A stretch of 55,543 bases of DNA. Origin: Candidatus Peribacteria bacterium (GTDB lineage Bacteria; Patescibacteriota; Gracilibacteria; Peribacterales; Peribacteraceae). The position numbers and the translations under genes were made by a program. Positions 1 to 7,751 of the stretch are shown here, piece by piece (within the stretch, counting starts at the first letter, position 1; every line of letters begins with the position of its first letter). A model generated the notes under the pieces. The model searched no databases and was not told the origin of the DNA. It saw nothing but the letters and a program-made list of their open reading frames with translations. The stretch is from the NCBI GenBank assembly GCA_009691405.1, contig SICN01000006.1:1-55543 (forward strand), written 5' to 3'.

Positions 1-572
1 AGCGTCGGATCGAGACCGTGTTTGCTTGCAAGCATGCGAGCATAGAATGCAAGTTCGCCTGCTATTTCGACCCCGGTTGCTCCTCCACCGACAACGACGA
101 TGTGCAGGAGCGTGCTTCGCTTTTCGATGCTTGCAATTATCGCTTCCTCAAACGAATCCTGAATGTGCTTTTTGAGCCGCAGTGCCTCTTTTGCGGAGGT
201 CATGCCGTACGAGTGTGCGGAGACCCCTTCGATGCCGAAGGTTGCGCCGACACTTCCGAGCCCGATGATGAGCGTATCGAATCGGTAGTGTAATCCTTCA
301 TTCCCCGTTGCGATTTTCGATGCGAGATCGATCGAAGAAACAGAATCCTTCAGTATCTCCACATCGGTGCCTTCGAAGATGTCGCGGTAGGCAATACACG
401 CTTCCATCGGACAGGAACCGGTAGCGAATCGATACAGTGCTGCGTGATACTCGAAATACGATTTTGGATCGATCAAACGAATGCTCGTGTCTTTCATTTT
501 TTTTCGTGCAAGCGAGAGTGCCGCCTGCACTCCTCCGAACCCTCCGCCGACGATGAGAATCGATTGAGACAT
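1..572 (-). CDS. NAD(P)H dehydrogenase (NDH-2-like), FAD-dependent oxidoreductase, C-terminus outside window
   Basis: First 190 codons of a pyridine-nucleotide-disulphide-type flavoprotein. The family oxidises NADH and passes electrons to quinones at the inner face of the membrane without pumping protons (family knowledge). The sequence shows ATG at 572 and then a Rossmann FAD-binding strand, ILIVGGGFGGVQAAL, at residues 5-19. A second Rossmann motif for NAD(P)H, VVVGGGATGVEIAGEL, lies near residue 160. Between them is the usual region ending in LIIGLGSVGATFGIEGV. The ORF is missing from the track because it has no stop inside the window. A perfect TATAAT box lies about 21 nt upstream on this strand. 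No neighbour on this strand is close enough to form an operon within the window. The family call is firm. NDH-2 rather than another member (for example a sulfide:quinone reductase) is an inference, because the discriminating C-terminal half is not visible. Confidence 0.85.
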   Translation of the reverse strand, partial: MSQSILIVGGGFGGVQAALSLARKKMKDTSIRLIDPKSYFEYHAALYRFATGSCPMEACIAYRDIFEGTDVEILKDSVSSIDLASKIATGNEGLHYRFDTLIIGLGSVGATFGIEGVSAHSYGMTSAKEALRLKKHIQDSFEEAIIASIEKRSTLLHIVVVGGGATGVEIAGELAFYARMLASKHGLDPT

Positions 573-593
573 TCTGACGACAGTTATCAGTCC

Positions 594-599
594 ATTATA
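594..599 (-). promoter_or_regulatory. -10 box of the NDH-2-like gene
   Basis: The minus strand reads TATAAT, a perfect sigma-70-type -10 hexamer, 21 nt before the ATG at 572. Transcription would start about 15 nt before the ATG. No convincing -35 hexamer was identified. Confidence 0.5.
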
Positions 600-722
600 T
601 CATAATTGAGGAGAAAAGTCATTTATTCCTTGTCTGAAACGGCATGGAAGTCGCCTGCTTCCATTTTCTTTTTCAAAATCCTTCCCTATCATCATGCAGC
701 TTATTTTCTTCCTACCCACAAC

Positions 723-1487
723 ATGACAATGAAAGAACAGACTCAGCAAAATGTGTGGTTTGGCATTTCCATGTTTCTCGGTGGAATCATCGTCGGCGTG
801 GTTCTTGTCAGTGCAAGCGGTGTCACTCCGTTTGGTAGCGGTGCAGCACCGTCAGCCGTTCCAAATGCACCAGAAGCACCACAGGCCCCGCAGGGGAATA
901 TCAACGAAACGATTCTTGCGATCGCAAATGACATTGGCCTCGATGAGGGAAAGTTCAAGGAGTGCATCGCAGCTGGCAAATTCAAGCCGATGTTCGACGA
1001 GCAGATGGCTGCTGCACAGAAGGCGGGTGTGAATGGAACACCCGGAAACATTCTTCTTGATATGAAGACCGGCAATGCACGCGTACTCTCCGGTGCACAG
1101 CCATTTGAAGCATTTAAGAAGAATATCGACGAAATGCTCAAAAATCCGACGGCAAAGAGCACGGATCCGAATACTCCGCAGGCAACGGACGTTCCTCCTG
1201 TTGATTTTGACAAGGATCGTTACCAGGGATCCAAGAGCGCTCGTCTTGCGCTCATCGAGTACTCCGATTACCAGTGTCCTTTCTGCCAGCGCGTGCACCC
1301 GACTCTCAAGCAAATGATGCAGGAGTACGATGGAAAGATCGTCTGGGTGTACAGACATTTCCCTCTCGGTTTCCACCCGAATGCAGTTCCTCTCGCAACG
1401 GCTGCCGAATGCGCAGCTGAGCTTGGAGGCAATGACGCCTTCTGGGCATACACAGACAAGGTCATGACGACGGAGAACTTAAATTAG
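723..1487 (+). CDS. Membrane-anchored DsbA-like thiol oxidoreductase with circularly permuted domain order
   Basis: A 254-residue protein that would sit outside the membrane and handle disulphides. The ORF opens at 606, but I start at ATG 723 (alternative 729), directly before MTMKEQTQQ and one membrane segment (GISMFLGGIIVGVVLVSAS). An Ala/Pro linker follows. The globular part is in unusual order. First comes what is normally the C-terminal half of this family, from INETILAIANDIGLDEGKF to the cis-proline loop VNGTPGNILLD and the final helix EAFKKNIDEML. Then, after a Pro/Thr-rich linker, comes the normally N-terminal half with the active site YSDYQCPFCQRVHP and the stretch VYRHFPLGFHPNA through GGNDAFWAYTDKV. 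The protein ends there, and an intrinsic terminator follows at once. All elements of one thioredoxin fold are present once, so permutation explains it better than truncation. No Shine-Dalgarno site is visible. See findings. Confidence 0.85.
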   Translation: MTMKEQTQQNVWFGISMFLGGIIVGVVLVSASGVTPFGSGAAPSAVPNAPEAPQAPQGNINETILAIANDIGLDEGKFKECIAAGKFKPMFDEQMAAAQKAGVNGTPGNILLDMKTGNARVLSGAQPFEAFKKNIDEMLKNPTAKSTDPNTPQATDVPPVDFDKDRYQGSKSARLALIEYSDYQCPFCQRVHPTLKQMMQEYDGKIVWVYRHFPLGFHPNAVPLATAAECAAELGGNDAFWAYTDKVMTTENLN

Positions 1488-1502
1488 TATCATCAAGAGC
1501 TT

Positions 1503-1535
1503 AAAAGCCAGATTCCAAATTGGAATCTGGCTTTT
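1503..1535. terminator. Bidirectional intrinsic terminator
   Basis: A perfect 15-bp stem, AAAAGCCAGATTCCA / TGGAATCTGGCTTTT, with a 3-nt loop. A-rich and T-rich flanks lie on the two sides, so it can serve both the DsbA-like gene (+) and the convergent aminopeptidase gene (-). Confidence 0.8.
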
Positions 1536-1555
1536 GGCATTTGGAATTTCGAAGG

Positions 1556-2755
1556 TCACACCGTGAACATTCCCTTCTCAAAAATGACTTTCTTTCCTCC
1601 ATCCGGCAGCAGTGCGGTGACTGTCCTGTCTTCCGTGGAGATGATATCCGTGTGCTCTGGAGACTCGTTGAAGCCCATTGCTTCCCATTCCGCATCGGTC
1701 GGAAGACTCTGATCTCCTGTAAAGCTGTCTTTGTAGGCGCGACCGAGTGCCAGGTGGGTGTTGCCGAATTCTCCGCCGACATTTTCATCGAAGAGCGTAT
1801 TCGCCATAAAGCGGGTGATGCGTGAAAATCGCTTGTCCGTCAGGGAGTACTCGCCGATCTTATTTGCATTGCTGCGACTGATCATGCTGTCCAATACCGC
1901 CTGTCCTTCCCCGGCTTTTGCACTCACAACGAGTCCGTCTCTGAACTCGAGCGTGACATCACGAAGAATATTTCCGTAACGGTAGAGGGGCTGGTTAAAA
2001 TAAATTTTCCCGTTCGTTCCCCTCCAGTCGGGGGAAATGAAAAGCTCGAAACTGGGGATATTTCTGCAGCTGCCTCCGAGCCACTTCCGATTCGCCCCCA
2101 GTTTTACCGTGAGATCGATGTTCTTCCCGGACACGTGAACCGATTCGATGCTGAGAGCGTCGAGCTCTTTCTTCACTCGATCTTGTTCACGTTGTATTTT
2201 CTTCCACTCGGAAACCGGATCATTCGCATCGAGGTAGCACGCACGGATGATCTGACCCCAGTATTCCTCGAGACTCATGCCTGCCTCCCTTGCCATGGCT
2301 TCGGTTCCGTAGAGTGCTAGCGTCCAGGAGTACTTTCCGTCCTGCTCCTTTCGATTGAGCCAGTCTCTGTACTTTCGCTTCGAATCCATTGACTTGAAAA
2401 TCTTAGCCGGATCGATGCCCTGAAGATTTCTTGGATTCGGATCGGCAATGATCGACACGGAATGGTCGAGTAAATCGGCTTCTGCTCGCTTGTAGGCCTC
2501 CGGAAAGTGCAGAAGCTGATCTTCCGAAGCATACTCAAAAAAAGTCCGATCGATTTCCGTTGGGATGAAGAGAATCTTCGGATACGCGCCGCACTGCAGT
2601 ACTGCACGCATCAATTCCGGGAGAAGCGGCTTCGCCGCGTCCGGGATGCAGAGCTGGACGGTTTCTCTTGGCTTTGCGCCTTCTCCCCCTCCCAATGCGA
2701 ATTTCACGAGCAGATCTGCGTACTTGCCGAGGATCGACGAAGACGGCTGAAACAT
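1556..2755 (-). CDS. Aminopeptidase, M29 (AmpS/PepS) family
   Basis: A 399-residue cytoplasmic metallo-aminopeptidase that removes N-terminal residues from peptides using two metal ions (family knowledge). The track ORF runs to 3184, but homology-like sequence starts at MFQPSSSILGKYADLL, so I use ATG 2755; the extra upstream residues are low-complexity read-through. Visible family signatures are VTLEFRDGLVVSAKA, the metal-site region GGEFGNTHLALGRAY, and HTDIISTEDRTV near the C terminus, which carries the H-x-D ligand pair. The length fits the family (about 370-410). A TAGAGT -10-like box ends 7 nt before the ATG, so the mRNA is probably leaderless. The gene is monocistronic and ends at the shared terminator. 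Confidence 0.9.
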   Translation of the reverse strand: MFQPSSSILGKYADLLVKFALGGGEGAKPRETVQLCIPDAAKPLLPELMRAVLQCGAYPKILFIPTEIDRTFFEYASEDQLLHFPEAYKRAEADLLDHSVSIIADPNPRNLQGIDPAKIFKSMDSKRKYRDWLNRKEQDGKYSWTLALYGTEAMAREAGMSLEEYWGQIIRACYLDANDPVSEWKKIQREQDRVKKELDALSIESVHVSGKNIDLTVKLGANRKWLGGSCRNIPSFELFISPDWRGTNGKIYFNQPLYRYGNILRDVTLEFRDGLVVSAKAGEGQAVLDSMISRSNANKIGEYSLTDKRFSRITRFMANTLFDENVGGEFGNTHLALGRAYKDSFTGDQSLPTDAEWEAMGFNESPEHTDIISTEDRTVTALLPDGGKKVIFEKGMFTV

Positions 2756-2851
2756 TGGAAGCACTCTACACAAAATGAGTCTTCGTGGACAGAGTGCGTT
2801 TGTCACTTTTACGCTCATGCTGTATGCTGCGCACGTTTTCTCCCCCAATCC

Positions 2852-3940
2852 ATGAAACGCTTTTTTCCGGTCACTTTTGTCCTTGCGGCAGTCATTGCAC
2901 TCGCATCGTGTTCCTTCAATTCTTCTTCTCCTTTGCAGGAGCAGAGCTCTTCTTCCACTGGCTCGGGAACCGGCATTACGGAGACGGGATCCGCCGTCAT
3001 CATTCCGACTCGCAATGTGAGTTATATCGGTACAGTGGGTGAAATAGGAGTGTCGATCTATCAGCAAGGTACGCATAAACTTGTGCTCGATGACGGGCAG
3101 TTCATTCTTCTCGAGTCGACGGATGCAAATCTCAGTCTCAATGTGTATCTCGAGAAACGCGTCGAAGTGCGCGGCTCCGTGCAACCCACGGTGGAGGGAA
3201 ACGGTGAGATCATGCGTGTCGAAGAGGTAACGGTTCTCGAGTCTGCAAGCAGTGAAGCTGCGTCCGTTACTGCGTCATCGGCTCGCTCGATGTGCGGTGG
3301 CATTGCAGGTCTTCCCTGCCAAGCGGGCTTCGTCTGCGTCGATGATGCCACGGACAGCTGCGACCCGACAGCGGGAGGAGCAGATTGTTCCGGTGTTTGC
3401 GTACATCAGCCGGAGGCTTCGTCATCGAAGGCGACCTCTGTTGCCTCTTCCAAGGTCGCTTCTTCCGTTCCGCCTCCTGCATCATCGTCAATTGCCCCTG
3501 CTTCTTCTGCAGCACAAAGTTCGGCAACGACCGTGAATTCGCTCGAGGCGCAGATTGTCCTCATGGCAAAGCAGAAGTACGTTGAGCCGGTTCTATGGAC
3601 ACAGAAGTACTGCTCGAGTCACACCGGCTTTTGCATTCCGGCGCACAAGAATTGGTACTTCAAATCTTTTGGCGCGACGACGAGCAATACTTGGCACGTA
3701 GAGTTCGGCATGTCGTCGATCGATGCTCTGCACTCCGGAGCGATTGTTCTCAATCTTGTGTCCGGCAGTTCCGCTTCGATGGATGCGGTCGACGGACAGG
3801 TAAAGCTGCAAGGTGCAGATGTCGTTGGTTTCAAGGACTGGACCGGAGGAATGCATTTTGAGCTCATTGCCGATGCCCGTCTGAAGGATGCGATTATGTA
3901 CATGTTGCAAGCGATCACTCCGTATTCCACCGGAGAGTAA
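2852..3940 (+). CDS. Ser-rich lipoprotein with a small Cys module
   Basis: A 362-residue exported lipoprotein of unknown function. The ATG at 2852 opens a signal peptide, MKRFFPVTFVLAAVIALASC, with lipobox LASC, so Lgt (encoded at 27610-28398) would lipidate Cys20. Next come a short Ser-rich stretch, a beta-rich region of about 80 residues (NVSYIGTVGEIGVSIYQQG onward), a Cys-rich module beginning CGGIAGLPCQAGFVCVDD with six to eight Cys, a Ser/Ala/Pro linker, and a C-terminal domain of about 130 residues with CSSHTGFC. I recognise the CGGIAG...C module as a recurring small extracellular Cys module but cannot name a function. The next gene starts 14 nt downstream, so the two are probably co-transcribed. 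The longer track ORF to 2507 runs antisense through the aminopeptidase and is rejected. Confidence 0.85.
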   Translation: MKRFFPVTFVLAAVIALASCSFNSSSPLQEQSSSSTGSGTGITETGSAVIIPTRNVSYIGTVGEIGVSIYQQGTHKLVLDDGQFILLESTDANLSLNVYLEKRVEVRGSVQPTVEGNGEIMRVEEVTVLESASSEAASVTASSARSMCGGIAGLPCQAGFVCVDDATDSCDPTAGGADCSGVCVHQPEASSSKATSVASSKVASSVPPPASSSIAPASSAAQSSATTVNSLEAQIVLMAKQKYVEPVLWTQKYCSSHTGFCIPAHKNWYFKSFGATTSNTWHVEFGMSSIDALHSGAIVLNLVSGSSASMDAVDGQVKLQGADVVGFKDWTGGMHFELIADARLKDAIMYMLQAITPYSTGE

Positions 3941-3954
3941 ACACCCCCGACACT

Positions 3955-4734
3955 ATGTCTGCCTTCACCTATCGTGCTATCAATGATGACAGCAAAGAGA
4001 TTCGAGGGCAGATCGATGCTTCTGACCTCACCAGTGCCAAGCAGGCCCTCGAAGCGCTGCATCTTGATGTTGTGGAAATTCACGAGGCCTCCAGATCAGC
4101 AGGTGCCGCTGTAGACCCGGAGCCCCAGGAACAGCCGGTGCTGAGGACGACATTCGCTTTCGAGGGAACAGACACTGCAAAGAACATTCGTCGCGGAACA
4201 CTTCAGGCGGAAACGAAATATCAGGCGTTCGAGAAGTTGAAGCACGATCAGAAACTTTTCGTGACGATGTTGTCCCCTCTTGGAGTCACACCGCAGTACA
4301 GGGACAACGATCTTGAGAACTGGCAGCGTAAGGAGATTGTTGTCGAGAAGCCAACGAAATCGATTCGTTTCACCGTTCCCGATGTTTCGAAACCGGCTCC
4401 CGTACAAAGTGTTGCTCCGGCCTCCGCTCCGGAAGGGCACGTGTATCACCCGCTCGTCTCGACTCTTCGGGTGTATGCCGGTTGGCTGCTCGCGTGGTAC
4501 GGTCTCTTCGTCGCTCTTGGGTATTACGCTCATGAACGAATGCTCTCGTGGAATCTTCCATTCGTCGAAGCATTCTTTCTCTCTCCGCTTATCTTCAGTT
4601 TCATCGTCGCCATCTTCCTCTTCCTGTCGCTTGGAAGCATCCACAGGGTTATCTGCGGTCGCTGGCTCAGTCGCATCGTTCTCGGATCGCTCGGAATCGG
4701 TGCGTTTGCGTTGACACGGCTCAGCGTGTTCTAG
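3955..4734 (+). CDS. Membrane protein with two N-terminal GspF/PilC-like modules
   Basis: A 259-residue protein. Residues 1-45 (FTYRAINDDSKEIRGQIDA...VVEIHE) match the N-terminal signature seen in type II secretion/type IV pilus platform proteins GspF/PilC. A second, weaker copy follows at about 65-115 (TTFAFEGTDTAKNIRRGTL...KLKHDQKLFVTML). The cytoplasmic F domains that normally follow are absent. Instead a variable linker leads to three hydrophobic segments in the last 100 residues (GWLLAWYGLFVALGYYA, FFLSPLIFSFIVAIFLFLSL, IVLGSLGIGAFALTRL). It is therefore not a pilus platform protein itself. Its role is unknown, possibly as an adaptor. It follows the lipoprotein gene by 14 nt. Its TAG stop overlaps the stop of the convergent gene in the palindrome CTAG. 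Confidence 0.75.
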   Translation: MSAFTYRAINDDSKEIRGQIDASDLTSAKQALEALHLDVVEIHEASRSAGAAVDPEPQEQPVLRTTFAFEGTDTAKNIRRGTLQAETKYQAFEKLKHDQKLFVTMLSPLGVTPQYRDNDLENWQRKEIVVEKPTKSIRFTVPDVSKPAPVQSVAPASAPEGHVYHPLVSTLRVYAGWLLAWYGLFVALGYYAHERMLSWNLPFVEAFFLSPLIFSFIVAIFLFLSLGSIHRVICGRWLSRIVLGSLGIGAFALTRLSVF

Positions 4735-5369
4735 AGACCAAGCTGCTTCCTGATGTCATCTGCTTGGGACTGCTCCTGCTTCTTTGCGGCTGTTTGAACG
4801 TAGAGAGCCTGCAAATCTTTCCAGTCTTCGGCATGCTTCTTCTCCAGCTGCTGAAGATGCTTGAGGTGTTTGGGCGAGAGCTGACTGAACTTGTATTTCT
4901 CCTCTTCGAGAATCTTCTGAAGTTCATCGATCTGAAACTGACTGAGCTTCGGGATCGCCTGAATGATGCGCCACTTTTCGTCTCTGGTCAGAGAGATTGA
5001 ACCGCGCAGAAGTGCGAGGAACTTCTGCTCATCGAAGTTCGTTTCCGGGTGAGCTGGAACGACGACTTTGTCATTGTTGAGTACGATCATCACCGATCCG
5101 AAACGATAATTGCCGATCTCGGCAAGAATCTTGATGTCCTCGTCGTCATACCCTGCATCTTTCGTTGCGGCGGTTCCGACAGGAGGAGGAGGCGGGCTGG
5201 TGTCCTGAACAGGAGGATTTGCACCACCTTGACCTTGTTGCCCTTGTCCGCCAGCCTGTGAAGCAGGAGGAGGCGGAGGAGAACCGAAAACCTGGGTGGG
5301 GTCCAAACCTTCATTCGGAACCGGGTCACCGGGTTTTGGAGGATTAGCTCCTTGTTGCTGATCAGCCAT
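4731..5369 (-). CDS. Hypothetical protein, Pro/Gln/Gly-rich N-terminus and helical C-terminus
   Basis: A 212-residue protein that I cannot assign. The first 75 residues are low-complexity and disordered, with PPPPPA and QGQQGQGG runs. A compact middle part follows (DIKILAEIGNYRFGSVMIVLNNDKVVV). The last 90 residues are strongly helical and charged, suggesting a coiled coil (FQIDELQKILEEEKYKFSQL through KKHAEDWKDLQAL). There is no signal peptide or membrane segment, so it is probably cytoplasmic. The composition and the ATG (MADQQQG) support a real gene. The SpoU gene lies 40 nt upstream of it in the transcription direction. Confidence 0.75.
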   Translation of the reverse strand: MADQQQGANPPKPGDPVPNEGLDPTQVFGSPPPPPASQAGGQGQQGQGGANPPVQDTSPPPPPVGTAATKDAGYDDEDIKILAEIGNYRFGSVMIVLNNDKVVVPAHPETNFDEQKFLALLRGSISLTRDEKWRIIQAIPKLSQFQIDELQKILEEEKYKFSQLSPKHLKHLQQLEKKHAEDWKDLQALYVQTAAKKQEQSQADDIRKQLGL

Positions 5370-5409
5370 AGAAAAAAGCGGAAAGTATGGTGAGTTTATA
5401 CCCCATCCT

Positions 5410-5862
5410 TCAATGCTTCAAGTGATACAGTGCAATGCCAAGCGCGACCGAAACGTTCAGCGATTCTTTTTTCCCGAACATGGGAATGTGCACGACTGTA
5501 TCGGAGGCTTTGAGCAATGCATCGGAAACGCCGAGTACTTCGTGACCGACGATCAGGCAGACCGGTTTTTTTGGAAAATAGCCTGAGAGCGGCAGAGAAT
5601 TTCCAGTGATTTCGAGTGCGACGATTTCGTAGCCCTCTCTGCGACGCTCATCGATGACAGTGATCGGGTCTTTCGATGTCGACCACGGGATAGTGTTTTC
5701 CGCACCCAGTGCTGTCTTGCTGATTTCTTCCCTGGGTGGCAATGCCGTGTATCCCGTCAGGTGAATGTGTGCAACACCGAATGCGTCCGCCGTGCGGAAG
5801 AACGACCCGATGTTCCAGAGCGATCGAATATTGTGAGCGATAAGGATGATCGCCGGTTTCAT
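5410..5862 (-). CDS. SpoU/TrmH-family tRNA/rRNA 2'-O-methyltransferase
   Basis: A 150-residue RNA methyltransferase of the SPOUT class, which transfers a methyl group from S-adenosylmethionine to a ribose 2'-OH. All three knot motifs are visible: motif 1 NIRSLWNIGSFFRTADAFG, motif 2 VCLIVGHEVLGVS, and motif 3 VHIPMFGKKESLNVSVALG. The length is that of minimal TrmL-like members without an N-terminal RNA-binding domain, so the target cannot be read from sequence. The start codon lies 1 nt after the purQ stop, with no Shine-Dalgarno site, which indicates co-transcription and probably translational coupling with purQ. Confidence 0.9.
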   Translation of the reverse strand: MKPAIILIAHNIRSLWNIGSFFRTADAFGVAHIHLTGYTALPPREEISKTALGAENTIPWSTSKDPITVIDERRREGYEIVALEITGNSLPLSGYFPKKPVCLIVGHEVLGVSDALLKASDTVVHIPMFGKKESLNVSVALGIALYHLKH

Positions 5863-5863
5863 A

Positions 5864-7111
5864 TCAGCTCATGATCTGGAGTGAGCTTGCGTGGGAATTG
5901 CAGAACACCTGGGAGAGGTCTCGTTTCAGGAGGCTTTCCTTGCCCACCGACCGGCAGTCGTAGCAAACTCCCGTCTCGGCACCCTTCCCAAGCTTCGTTC
6001 CCGCCGTATCGGGCTCATCGCGCCTGAGGAGTGTGATGCCAGAAAGAACGCTCTTGTCGGTCGCAGAAAGCTCCTTCCGCTCACTGTTCCAACGGTAGAT
6101 TGATCCCCTCTTCCGAACGTACGCAATTTCCTTATTCGGATTGAAGAATGAGAGCGCCGACAGGAGCTCTTCCACTCTGTCTTCTGCAAGTCCGACGTAG
6201 CGATATTGCTTGAGTGCAAGAGACGGCTCGATTCGTCTCGCAGCCTGTTCCACTGTTCTCTCTTCGTTGTTCGTAATCACCGTATCGATAAAAATTTCAA
6301 CGGGCAGAGGAGATCTGCTCTTCAGGACGGTCATCCCCGCATCAGCAGTTGCCTTCGCATCACTCTTCACTCTTCCTTTCGTTTCTATCCAACGCAGGAC
6401 GGAGAGAAAATACGGATCTCCGAGCGTTGTCCTCTCGGGATGCGGCATCAAGGCAACGACATTCCCTTGCGTATTGCAGATACCGGCGATTCCGAGCATC
6501 GAACCATTTGGGGTTGTCGGCGCACTCGCATCGACTTGTCCTTGGGCATCGGAATAGCAGAAGGCAATCTGGTCTTCCTTCTTCAGTTCGGCGATCAGGT
6601 CTTTGTCTCTGGTTACGAATCTTCCTTCACCGTGTGCAATGGGAATGTGGAGGGTGCCAGACCAGTTTGATGTCGCACAACGACCGAGTTTGCACGTGCG
6701 CGTGACCCAAACCCATTCATTGAGAAAACCGGGGGATGTCACGGTGCCGTCGGTTTTCTTGATTGCATTGTGAGCGAGGCACATTCGGAGTCCGTCCCCA
6801 AGCGGGATGAGTCCACTCTCCACGAGTACCTGAGCTCCATTGCAGTTCCCGATGATGACTTTTCCTTTTGCTGATTCCTCTCGCATGAAGCGAAACAGCG
6901 GATCCCTCGCGGCAACCATGCCGGATCTCCCGCGGTCTTCGTAGCTGAAACCTGCACCGAAGAAGTATCCGTCTGTGTCCCTCAGCTTCTCCAGAGAATC
7001 ATTCCAACGGAAGACGAAGCCGTCGAATCCGCAGCGCTTGAGGGTGCGCATATTGTCGATTTCACCGTTGCTTCCGGGAAAAGACGGAATGGCGAAGAGA
7101 GGTTTCCTCAT
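5864..7111 (-). CDS. purQ: Phosphoribosylformylglycinamidine synthase glutaminase subunit (PurQ) with a C-terminal extension
   Basis: A 415-residue protein. The first ~250 residues are PurQ, the class I glutaminase that supplies ammonia to PurL in step 4 of purine synthesis. It begins AIPSFPGSNGEIDN and carries the nucleophile Cys in GNCNGAQVLVESGLIP, SDAQGQVD, and the catalytic His/Glu in MPHPERTTLGDP. Normal PurQ ends there, at about 225-260 residues. Here about 165 further residues follow: VEIFIDTVITNNEERTVEQ and a short alpha/beta-looking block, which might be a PurS-like module (low confidence), then a tail with three Cys (VCYDCRS...VFCNSHA). The purF and purD genes are elsewhere in the window; purL is not. 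The downstream SpoU gene is 1 nt away. The start codon is the first Met of the conserved MRKPLFAIPSFPG. Confidence 0.9.
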   Translation of the reverse strand: MRKPLFAIPSFPGSNGEIDNMRTLKRCGFDGFVFRWNDSLEKLRDTDGYFFGAGFSYEDRGRSGMVAARDPLFRFMREESAKGKVIIGNCNGAQVLVESGLIPLGDGLRMCLAHNAIKKTDGTVTSPGFLNEWVWVTRTCKLGRCATSNWSGTLHIPIAHGEGRFVTRDKDLIAELKKEDQIAFCYSDAQGQVDASAPTTPNGSMLGIAGICNTQGNVVALMPHPERTTLGDPYFLSVLRWIETKGRVKSDAKATADAGMTVLKSRSPLPVEIFIDTVITNNEERTVEQAARRIEPSLALKQYRYVGLAEDRVEELLSALSFFNPNKEIAYVRKRGSIYRWNSERKELSATDKSVLSGITLLRRDEPDTAGTKLGKGAETGVCYDCRSVGKESLLKRDLSQVFCNSHASSLQIMS

Positions 7112-7148
7112 ACCTGAATACTACAGGCAAAATTCCAAATTTCAGAAG

Positions 7149-7186
7149 CCAAAATCCAACATAGTTCACATGGTCTTGGATTTTGG
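7149..7186 (-). terminator. Hairpin after frr
   Basis: An 11-bp inverted repeat, CCAAAATCCAA / TTGGATTTTGG, with a loop of about 16 nt, begins 4 nt past the frr stop. It lacks a long U-run on the minus strand, so its strength as a terminator is uncertain. Confidence 0.45.
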
Positions 7187-7190
7187 TTTT

Positions 7191-7730
7191 TCATACTGTC
7201 ATCACCTCTTTCTCCTTCTGTTTGGCTGACTCATCGATCTGCACATTGACCTGATCGACCAAATGCTGAAGTTCCTTTTGCACACGTTCCTTCTCGTCCT
7301 CCTCCGCAATTTCTTTTGCTTCATCATTGGCGCTCTGCCTGTCCTGGCGGATCCGAATTTTTGCGTGCTCCGCAAGCTCTTTCACGATTTTTGTGACTTG
7401 CTTCCTTCGTTCTTCTGTCATGGGAGGATAATTGAGACGGATGACAATGCCGTCATTGACAGGATTGACGCCAATATTGGCAATCTGGATCGCCTTCTCG
7501 ATATCACCCAGAACCGATTTGTCCCATGGCTGAATGACGATACTCCGTGCGTCTTGCACTGCAATGCTTGCCACTCCTTTCAACTCCATTCTCTGTCCGT
7601 ATGCTTCGACTGCAATGTGCTCGATCGTTGCGGCATTGGCGCGTCCGGTTTGCAATTTCCCAAACTCCGAATGGAGATGGTCGAGCGTCTTTTTACTGTG
7701 CTCACTGAAGAGCTGAAGTGCAGGATGCAT
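7191..7730 (-). CDS. frr: Ribosome recycling factor
   Basis: A 179-residue cytoplasmic factor that splits post-termination ribosomes together with EF-G. Family hallmarks are KLQTGRANAATIEHIAVEAYG near the N terminus, IAVQDARSIVIQPWDKSVL, NDGIVIRLNYPPMTEERR and the long helical C-terminal part. The track extends to a GTG at 7748; I prefer ATG 7730 (MHPALQLFSEH), which matches the family start. It is 21 nt downstream of pyrH, the order seen in most bacteria, so the two are co-transcribed. No Shine-Dalgarno site is visible. Confidence 0.95.
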   Translation of the reverse strand: MHPALQLFSEHSKKTLDHLHSEFGKLQTGRANAATIEHIAVEAYGQRMELKGVASIAVQDARSIVIQPWDKSVLGDIEKAIQIANIGVNPVNDGIVIRLNYPPMTEERRKQVTKIVKELAEHAKIRIRQDRQSANDEAKEIAEEDEKERVQKELQHLVDQVNVQIDESAKQKEKEVMTV

Positions 7731-7751
7731 ACGAACGAAGTGTAGCACGGA

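Noticed and set aside
743-1376. Two minus-strand ORFs (156 and 174 codons) opposite the DsbA-like gene
   Set aside because: Antisense shadows without protein-like features; the plus frame has recognisable thioredoxin motifs.
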